A stretch of 10,888 nt of DNA, taken from contig CBFHPF010000045.1 in the NCBI GenBank assembly GCA_965657665.1, positions 1 to 10,888 of the forward strand, read 5' to 3'. Below, one piece after another: positions 6,812 through 10,888 of the stretch (the stretch's first letter is position 1; each line of letters begins with the position of its first letter). The notes under the pieces are model-generated. The model worked only from the letters and a program-made list of their open reading frames with translations, was not told the DNA's origin and ran no database searches. The position numbers and the translations under genes were made by a program. This DNA comes from UBA8337 sp965657665 (GTDB lineage Bacteria; Pseudomonadota; Alphaproteobacteria; RS24).

Positions 6812-7000
6812 CTATTTGAAAAGGGCTTCCGCATCGCTGCGGGAGCCTTTTTTGCTCTCGCGCATAGCCTCTGTGCGGGCAATCTCGCCTTGCAGTAATT
6901 CAATGCGCGCGGCCAATTCTTCCAGCCCCATATCGCTCAAATCTTCTCGCACAAGCTGCGCCAGCACGCTGCCTTTTGGTGCCGTGATTTCCTCTTCCAT
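6812..7000 (-). CDS. DUF1192 family small protein
   Basis: This is a 62-residue protein of unknown function. It matches the alphaproteobacterial DUF1192 pattern: a variable N-terminus, then the conserved helix LSDMGLEELAARIELLQGEI (about residues 21-40), a charged stretch RTEAMRESKKGSR and the conserved ending AEALFK. The central part looks like a single amphipathic or coiled-coil helix, and there is no signal peptide or membrane segment. The minus-strand ATG at 7000 is preceded by AGGGG with 6 nt spacing, which supports the start. It is divergent from the quinone oxidoreductase with 54 nt between starts, and convergent with rpmE, whose terminator hairpin overlaps its last codons. The family name rests on recalled pattern and length, not on a search. 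Confidence 0.83.
   Translation of the reverse strand: MEEEITAPKGSVLAQLVREDLSDMGLEELAARIELLQGEIARTEAMRESKKGSRSDAEALFK
6819..6853 (+). terminator. Strong intrinsic terminator for rpmE, inside the opposing DUF1192 gene
   Basis: GGCTTCCGCA (6824-6833) pairs with TGCGGGAGCC (6838-6847) over 10 bp with one G-U and a TCGC tetraloop, followed by six T residues (6848-6853). The AAAAG at 6819-6823 can extend the stem into the T run. It lies 43-78 nt after the rpmE stop. On the minus strand the same stem is followed by CTTTTC, a weaker U run, so it may be partly bidirectional. It encodes codons near the C-terminus of DUF1192. Confidence 0.85.
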
Positions 7001-7054
7001 CCTAAGCCCCTGCCTTTTATGGTTCGATAAACATGATAACCGAAAGTCGCCACT

Positions 7055-8056
7055 ATGTCAGATACACTCCCTGAAAACATGCGTGCCATCGCCATTGGCG
7101 AGGCACAGACAGCTGAAAGCCTGCATATAGCTGAGGTAGCCCTGCCGCAATTTGGCGATGAGGAGATATTGGTGCGGGTAGCAGCAGCGGGTGTCAATCG
7201 CGGCGATTGTGTGCAGCGCATCGGTTTTTATCCACCACCGCCCGGCGCATCCGACATTATGGGGCTGGAGTTTTCAGGCACAGTGGTCGGCATTGGTAAA
7301 AATGTAGGTAAATGGGCAATTGGCGACCGCGTCGCCGCGCTGGTTGCCGGTGGCGGCTATGCCGATTATGCCGTTGTTCATGCCGCGCACGCTTTGCCCG
7401 TGCCCGATGACATGTCGTTCACAGATGCAGCAGCCTTGCCCGAGACGATTTTTACTGTCTGGGCCAATGTGTTTGAAGGTGGCGCGTTAAAACGCGGCGA
7501 AACTTTATTGGTGCATGGCGGCTCAAGCGGCATCGGCACAACCGCCATCCAAATGGCCAAACACGTCGGCGCACGGGTTATCGTGACGGCAGGCTCAGCT
7601 GAAAAATGCGCCGCTTGCGAAAAATTGGGCGCTGACCTCGCCATCAATTATAAAGAGAGCGATTTTGTCGCCTTATGCAATGAGTATACAGACGGCAAAG
7701 GCGTTGACGTGATACTTGATATGATCGGCGGGGATTATCTCGACCGCAATATTCAAACCGCGGGTATGATGGGGCGCATCGTCAATATCGCCTTTATGAA
7801 CGGTTTTGAGGCAACCGCCAATTTTCTGCCTGTCATGCTTAAACGCCTCACCTTAACCGGCTCAACGTTGCGTGCGCGCCCGTTAGATGAGAAAACCCGT
7901 CTGACAAATGAAGTGAGAACGCATTTTTGGCCGCATATCGGCAGCGCGGTAAAGCCGGTTGTTGATAGTGTGATTCCCTTAGCTGAGGCCGGTCGGGCGC
8001 ACAGCTTAATGGAGAGCAGCAACCATATCGGCAAAATCATTCTTGATTGCAGTTAA
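7055..8056 (+). CDS. NAD(P)H quinone oxidoreductase, PIG3-type, MDR superfamily
   Basis: The 333-residue product is a zinc-free medium-chain dehydrogenase/reductase of the quinone oxidoreductase branch, expected to reduce quinones with NADPH in the cytosol. The N-terminal catalytic domain holds AAGVNRGDCVQRIGFYPPPPG (about 44-64), with the GD pair and the PPPPG loop typical of the PIG3 (TP53I3-like) group, then GLEFSGTVVGIG (70-81) and the GDRV turn (90-93). The Rossmann fold begins LLVHGGSSGIGTTAIQMAK (151-169). Zinc-ligand cysteines of alcohol dehydrogenases are absent. The C-terminus GRAHSLMESSNHIGKIIL is typical. The ATG at 7055 gives the expected N-terminus, but the ribosome binding site is poor. 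No terminator with a T run is seen after the stop. The physiological substrate is not determined. Confidence 0.92.
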   Translation: MSDTLPENMRAIAIGEAQTAESLHIAEVALPQFGDEEILVRVAAAGVNRGDCVQRIGFYPPPPGASDIMGLEFSGTVVGIGKNVGKWAIGDRVAALVAGGGYADYAVVHAAHALPVPDDMSFTDAAALPETIFTVWANVFEGGALKRGETLLVHGGSSGIGTTAIQMAKHVGARVIVTAGSAEKCAACEKLGADLAINYKESDFVALCNEYTDGKGVDVILDMIGGDYLDRNIQTAGMMGRIVNIAFMNGFEATANFLPVMLKRLTLTGSTLRARPLDEKTRLTNEVRTHFWPHIGSAVKPVVDSVIPLAEAGRAHSLMESSNHIGKIILDCS

Positions 8057-8205
8057 AACCGCCGATAATCCATCAACGACACTTTACACAGGCCGCACCT
8101 GTCGGCTATACCACTTGCATATCCTTTAATTGCACTTGTTTGTGGATGCATCAGTCATGCGATTTTTGATGCGTTGATAAACCTGTGTCTGCCATGGAGA
8201 GAGAC
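8057..8205. other. Intergenic region between the quinone oxidoreductase and trcR, with small inverted repeats
   Basis: This 149-nt stretch presumably carries trcR control signals. It has a hairpin ACAGG-CCGCA-CCTGT (8088-8102, no T run) and a looser inverted repeat GCATCA (8148-8153)/TGATGC (8167-8172) with a 13-nt centre. Two TTGCAY hexamers (8115-8120, 8130-8135) are -35-like, but neither has a matching -10 at 16-18 nt. I could not assign a promoter with confidence. Confidence 0.35.
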
Positions 8206-8970
8206 ATGACCGCACCGCTTATGCCGAAAGCCACCGCCGTTTGGCTGGTCGATAACACTGCGCTGACCTTTGACCAAATTGCCGTTTTTTGCGGCCTGCA
8301 CCCGTTGGAAGTCAAAGGCATTGCCAATGGCGATGTTGCCAGCGGCATTAAGGGCATGGACCCGGTTTCCAACGGTCAATTGACGCGTGACGAAATTGAA
8401 CGCTGCCAAAACGACGCGAGTGCCTATCTCGAACTGGCGGATGCCAAACGCGATGTGCCTGCGCCGAAAGCGCGCAAAGGCGCGCGCTATACGCCATTGT
8501 CCAAACGCCAAGAACGCCCGGGCGCGATTGCTTGGTTGGTTCGCAATCATCCGGAATTGAACGATGCAGAAGTCGGTCGCCTTGTCGGCACAACCAAGCC
8601 GACCATTCAAAGCGTGCGTGACCGTACACATTGGAATATGGCCAATATCACACCGCTGGACCCGGTTACATTGGGTCTGTGCTCGCAAATCGATTTGGAT
8701 GATTATGTTGCCAAAGCGGCCAAGCGCGAAGAGCGTCGCCTCAAGCGTCTGGCACGTGAAGCCGCCAAAAACGGTGAGACTTTGGGCGACACATTGAAAG
8801 ATGCGACGGAAACAACCGCACTGCAAAGCGAGCCGGTTGATGCGCCGACAGCTTATGAGCCTGCCGCCAAGCCAATTGATGACAGTCAGGTTTTTGCCGA
8901 TATTCCAAGCACGCCGTCTGAAGACATGCAAGAAGACACCATTCGCCCCGAAGACGTTTTCAAAAGCTAG
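8206..8970 (+). CDS. trcR: Cell-cycle transcriptional regulator TrcR (DUF1013)
   Basis: The 254-residue product is a DUF1013 protein, the alphaproteobacterial family named TrcR in Caulobacter, where it associates with RNA polymerase and affects cell-cycle transcription. The N-terminal block PLMPKATAVWLVDNTALTF (4-22) and the following FDQIAVFCGLHPLEVKGIA form a first helix-turn-helix-like unit. GIKGMDPVSNGQLTRDEIERC (48-67) is a family hallmark. A second helix-turn-helix is DAEVGRLVGTTKPTIQSVRDRTHWN (120-144). Residues 167-190 are a basic helix, and from about 195 the tail is acidic, proline-rich and probably disordered. The ATG at 8206 was chosen because GGAGAGAG (8197-8204) precedes it and it gives the family N-terminus. 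A GTG at 8185 and an ATG at 8194 are in frame but add only weak sequence. It is convergent with the DUF465 gene, 12 nt away. Confidence 0.92.
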   Translation: MTAPLMPKATAVWLVDNTALTFDQIAVFCGLHPLEVKGIANGDVASGIKGMDPVSNGQLTRDEIERCQNDASAYLELADAKRDVPAPKARKGARYTPLSKRQERPGAIAWLVRNHPELNDAEVGRLVGTTKPTIQSVRDRTHWNMANITPLDPVTLGLCSQIDLDDYVAKAAKREERRLKRLAREAAKNGETLGDTLKDATETTALQSEPVDAPTAYEPAAKPIDDSQVFADIPSTPSEDMQEDTIRPEDVFKS

Positions 8971-8971
8971 A

Positions 8972-8991
8972 TAAAAGCCGATTTATTCGGC
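8972..8991 (-). terminator. Weak intrinsic terminator for the DUF465 gene, overlapping its stop codon
   Basis: On the minus strand GCCGA (8991-8987) pairs with TCGGC (8981-8977) around a loop holding the TAA stop of the DUF465 gene, and TTTTA follows (8976-8972). The stem is only 5 bp, so strength is doubtful. There is no T run for the opposite direction, so it would not stop trcR transcription. Confidence 0.4.
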
Positions 8992-9162
8992 CAAAGAACT
9001 CCGGCTTAGCGCATTTATCTGCTCCTTAAGAGCCAGTTTTTTGCGCTTTAGCGTCCAAACATCAAGCGTGTTGGATGACATATGAGCCAATTGGCTTTTT
9101 ATTTCGTCATCCAACGCCTTGTGTTGACGCTTTAAGCTGGAGAGACGTGCGTCGATACTCAT
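8983..9162 (-). CDS. DUF465 / YdcH family small coiled-coil protein
   Basis: This 59-residue, highly charged protein has the DUF465 layout: MSIDARLSSLKRQHKALDDEI at 1-21, a short break (SSNTLD), then LKRKKLALKEQINAL. Together these would form two helices in a hairpin. The function of the family is unknown. The minus-strand ATG at 9162 has an excellent GGAGGAG Shine-Dalgarno 8 nt upstream, which rules out the in-frame upstream start at 9198. The gene is divergent from purE and convergent with trcR. A small DUF465 gene next to DUF1013 and purEK is an arrangement I recall from alphaproteobacteria, but I could not check it here. Confidence 0.9.
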   Translation of the reverse strand: MSIDARLSSLKRQHKALDDEIKSQLAHMSSNTLDVWTLKRKKLALKEQINALSRSSLAE

Positions 9163-9238
9163 TCGCCGGCTCCTCCACTTAACCAGCATGACAAACAAAA
9201 AATAGGCTGTCCAACGAATTCGCCTTTCCGGCTTTTTG

Positions 9239-9254
9239 CCGAAACCGTTTTCGA
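9239..9254. promoter_or_regulatory. PurR/LacI-family-like operator palindrome in front of purE
   Basis: CCGAAACCGTTTTCGA is an imperfect palindrome centred on CG (14 bp, one mismatched pair). It matches 8 of the 11 fixed positions of the enterobacterial PurR box ANGCAANCGNTTNCNT, including the core AANCGNTT. It overlaps the -35 of the purE promoter, where a repressor would act. A PurR homologue is not shown by this window and is not a given in alphaproteobacteria. Confidence 0.4.
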
Positions 9255-9277
9255 CATGCTGAAGGACTTGCTATAAA
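9250..9277 (+). promoter_or_regulatory. Extended -10 promoter of purEK
   Basis: TATAAA (9272-9277) is preceded by TG at one base distance (TGCTATAAA), an extended -10. TTCGAC at 9250-9255 is an acceptable -35 at 16 nt. The predicted start near 9284 gives a leader of about 48 nt. An inverted repeat AACCC/GGGTT (9276-9280, 9288-9292) lies across the start region. Confidence 0.55.
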
Positions 9278-9300
9278 CCCATAAATAGGGTTAACTCCGC

Positions 9301-9319
9301 GCTGCCTTCGGGCAGTTTT
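9301..9319 (+). terminator. UUCG hairpin with U4 run in the purE leader (possible attenuator)
   Basis: CTGCC (9302-9306) and GGCAG (9311-9315) enclose a TTCG tetraloop, a G-U can add one pair, and TTTT follows (9316-9319). The form is that of an intrinsic terminator, yet it lies between the purE promoter and the purE ribosome binding site (GGGGA, 9323-9327). It may attenuate purE, or may simply be a stabilising leader hairpin. The stem is short and no clear antiterminator partner was found. Confidence 0.45.
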
Positions 9320-9331
9320 ACTGGGGACGAT

Positions 9332-9832
9332 ATGAGCGAGACAGTGAAAATCGGTATCATTATGGGCAGTCAATCAGACTGGCCGACCATGCAGCATGCA
9401 GCAGATATTCTCACCGAATTGGCTGTGCCGCATGAGGTTAAGATTGTCTCGGCTCATCGCACACCCGACCGCATGTATGATTATGCCAAAGCCGCCAAAC
9501 AACGCGGCCTGAAAGCCATTATTGCAGGCGCCGGTGGCGCCGCCCATTTGCCCGGCATGGTTGCCGCGCTGACCACAGTTCCGGTTCTTGGTGTACCGGT
9601 TCAATCGCGTGCGCTATCGGGGCAAGACTCGCTTTTATCGATTGTTCAAATGCCTGCCGGTGTGCCGGTCGGCACTTTGGCCATTGGCGATGCCGGAGCG
9701 AAAAATGCCGCCCTTTTGGCCGCCGCCATTTTAGCCAATGAAGATGGTGAATTAAGCGACCGCCTTGAAGCATGGCGCGCCGCCCGCACAGCCGATGTTA
9801 CCGATGCACCCGTCGAGGTTTCCGGTGACTGA
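9332..9832 (+). CDS. purE: N5-carboxyaminoimidazole ribonucleotide mutase (class I PurE)
   Basis: PurE moves the carboxyl group of N5-CAIR to C4 to give CAIR in de novo purine synthesis, downstream of PurK. The 166-residue product has all class I landmarks: MGSQSDWPTM (10-19), SAHRTPDRM (40-48) with the catalytic His42, AGAGGAAHLPGM (66-77), GVPVQSRALSGQDSLLSIV and MPAGVPVGTLAIG. The C-terminal tail after about residue 145 is variable and acidic. GGGGA at 9323-9327 is the ribosome binding site. The companion purK overlaps its last 8 bases, so the two are co-transcribed and probably translationally coupled. The presence of PurK supports the class I, N5-CAIR route and not the direct CO2 route. 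Control elements upstream are listed separately. Confidence 0.98.
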   Translation: MSETVKIGIIMGSQSDWPTMQHAADILTELAVPHEVKIVSAHRTPDRMYDYAKAAKQRGLKAIIAGAGGAAHLPGMVAALTTVPVLGVPVQSRALSGQDSLLSIVQMPAGVPVGTLAIGDAGAKNAALLAAAILANEDGELSDRLEAWRAARTADVTDAPVEVSGD

Positions 9833-10888
9833 TACGCCTCTCGCGCCCGGCGCAACTATCGGTATTGTCGGTGGCGGTCAGTTAGGTCGCATGTTGGCCT
9901 TGGCAGCGGCTGAGTTAGGCCTCAAGAGCCATATTTTCTGCCCTGAAAGTGATGCCCCCGCCACCCATGTCGCCCATGCGGTAACACAAGCCGATTATGA
10001 CGACGAAGCCGCGCTGCGACGCTTTGCTGAGGCCGTCGATGCGGTGACTTATGAATTTGAAAACATTCCGGTCGCGACTGTCAGTTTTATCAACACCACA
10101 ACACAAGTCATGCCATCGGTAAAAGCGCTAGAAGTAGCGCAAGACCGCTTGCGCGAAAAAGACTTCATGCGCGCACAAGGTTTTGCTGTGGCGGCCTATT
10201 TTGACATTACCGATTTAGCGAGCTTGCAAAACGCGCTGGCTGAAACCGGCGGCGACGGCATATTGAAAACCCGCCGCTTCGGCTATGACGGCAAGGGCCA
10301 ATGGCGCATCTCAACCGCCAGCGATTTGTCGCAAATCATCGATGAATTGGACGGCCAAGCCGCAATTTTGGAAGCCCTTGTGCCGTTTGAGCGCGAAGTA
10401 TCTTTGCTGGTTGCGCGCGGGCAAGACGGCACAATCGCCACCTATCCGCCGGTTGAGAACGAGCATCGCAATCATATTTTATACCAGTCCACCATTCCCG
10501 CCACGCTTAGCGCGCTGCATCATCAAGACGCTATGGCGATGGCTGAAAAACTTATCGCCGCGCTGGATTATATCGGCGTGCTGGCCATTGAGTGCTTTGT
10601 CACGGCGGATGGTTTACTGGTCAATGAAATTGCCCCGCGCGTGCATAATTCAGGCCACTTAACCCAAGATGCTTGTCATTGCGGGCAGTTTGAGCAGCAT
10701 ATTCGCGCTATTGCCGGATGGCCGCTGGGCGATGCAAACGCCCATAGCGATGCGGTGATGACCAATTTATTGGGTGATGAGATTAATGACTGGCCGCAGC
10801 TTGCCGCGCAGCCTGCAACCTATGTGCATATTTACGGCAAAGCCGAAGCCAAGCCCGGCCGCAAAATGGGTCATGTAACGAAATTATC
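9825..10888 (+). CDS. purK: N5-carboxyaminoimidazole ribonucleotide synthase (PurK), 3' end outside the window
   Basis: PurK carboxylates AIR to N5-CAIR with ATP and bicarbonate and feeds PurE. It is an ATP-grasp enzyme, with 354 residues seen out of an expected 355-375, so only the last few residues are missing. The N-terminal fold starts TIGIVGGGQLGRMLA (11-25). Then come YEFENIP (76-82), ATP-binding ILKTRRFGYDGKGQ (146-159), EALVPFEREVSLLVAR (183-198) and the metal/substrate segment VNEIAPRVHNSGHLTQDAC (266-284), followed by QFEQHIRAIAGWPLG. No ATG is available at the right place. The GTG at 9825 gives MTDTPLAPGATIGIVGGG and has GAGG (9815-9818) 6 nt upstream inside purE, which fixes the start. 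The 8-nt overlap with purE indicates coupling. Confidence 0.97.
   Translation, partial: MTDTPLAPGATIGIVGGGQLGRMLALAAAELGLKSHIFCPESDAPATHVAHAVTQADYDDEAALRRFAEAVDAVTYEFENIPVATVSFINTTTQVMPSVKALEVAQDRLREKDFMRAQGFAVAAYFDITDLASLQNALAETGGDGILKTRRFGYDGKGQWRISTASDLSQIIDELDGQAAILEALVPFEREVSLLVARGQDGTIATYPPVENEHRNHILYQSTIPATLSALHHQDAMAMAEKLIAALDYIGVLAIECFVTADGLLVNEIAPRVHNSGHLTQDACHCGQFEQHIRAIAGWPLGDANAHSDAVMTNLLGDEINDWPQLAAQPATYVHIYGKAEAKPGRKMGHVTKL

Noticed and set aside
8155..8931. Long minus-strand open frame of 258 codons opposite trcR
   Set aside because: It lies entirely antisense to the well-supported TrcR protein, is rich in residues typical of reverse-frame shadows, and shows no recognisable domain.
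9179..9294. CtrA regulation of DUF465/purE through TTAACC half-sites (9179-9184, and reverse at 9289-9294)
   Set aside because: Only isolated half-sites are present, with no TTAA-N7-TTAA full motif, and six-base matches are common by chance.
1..10888. A novel defence, mobile or biosynthetic system in the window
   Set aside because: All genes of clear size belong to known housekeeping or conserved alphaproteobacterial families. I saw no transposase, integrase, toxin, nuclease or CRISPR repeat and no shift in composition.

Overview
This window reads as an ordinary, gene-dense chromosomal segment from an alphaproteobacterium. The clade markers are a DUF1013/TrcR cell-cycle regulator, a DUF1192 mini-protein, a short DUF465 (YdcH-type) coiled-coil protein, a cysteine-free ribosomal protein L31 of alphaproteobacterial type, and an MsbA-related ABC exporter divergent from rpmE. 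Base composition is moderate and looks even throughout. I see no tRNA, rRNA, CRISPR array, insertion sequence, integrase or other sign of a mobile element. The species cannot be named from the sequence alone. I found no previously undescribed multi-gene system; what deserves a second look is in the short intergenic stretches.

Layout from left to right. The 3' end of a Sel1-repeat protein gene (1-357) is followed by a repeat-rich intergenic stretch, then a forward cluster of fabI (491-1321), aroC (1321-2412), thiE (2430-3107), efp (3184-3747) and suhB-like (3747-4532). fabI/aroC and efp/suhB each share a TAATG stop/start overlap. A type I ABC exporter (4539-6356, minus) converges on suhB with only 6 nt between the stop codons. 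It is divergent from rpmE (6554-6775, plus), which has a clear sigma70-type promoter. A DUF1192 gene (6812-7000, minus) converges on rpmE, and the best intrinsic terminator in the window, oriented for rpmE, lies inside the DUF1192 coding sequence. A PIG3-type quinone oxidoreductase (7055-8056, plus) and trcR (8206-8970, plus) follow. A DUF465 gene (8983-9162, minus) converges on trcR with 12 nt between them. After a 169-nt divergent intergenic region come purE (9332-9832) and purK (9825 to the window edge, GTG start, 8-nt overlap).

Functionally the genes are housekeeping: fatty acid elongation (FabI), the last shikimate step (AroC), thiamine phosphate synthesis (ThiE), polyproline translation rescue (EF-P), an inositol-phosphatase-family enzyme (SuhB-like), export (ABC), ribosome structure (L31), redox (quinone oxidoreductase), RNA-polymerase-associated cell-cycle control (TrcR) and the paired PurK/PurE carboxylation steps of purine synthesis. 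The purE control region is the richest non-coding part. It holds an extended -10 promoter, a palindrome resembling a PurR/LacI-family operator over the -35, and a UUCG hairpin with a U4 run just ahead of the ribosome binding site.
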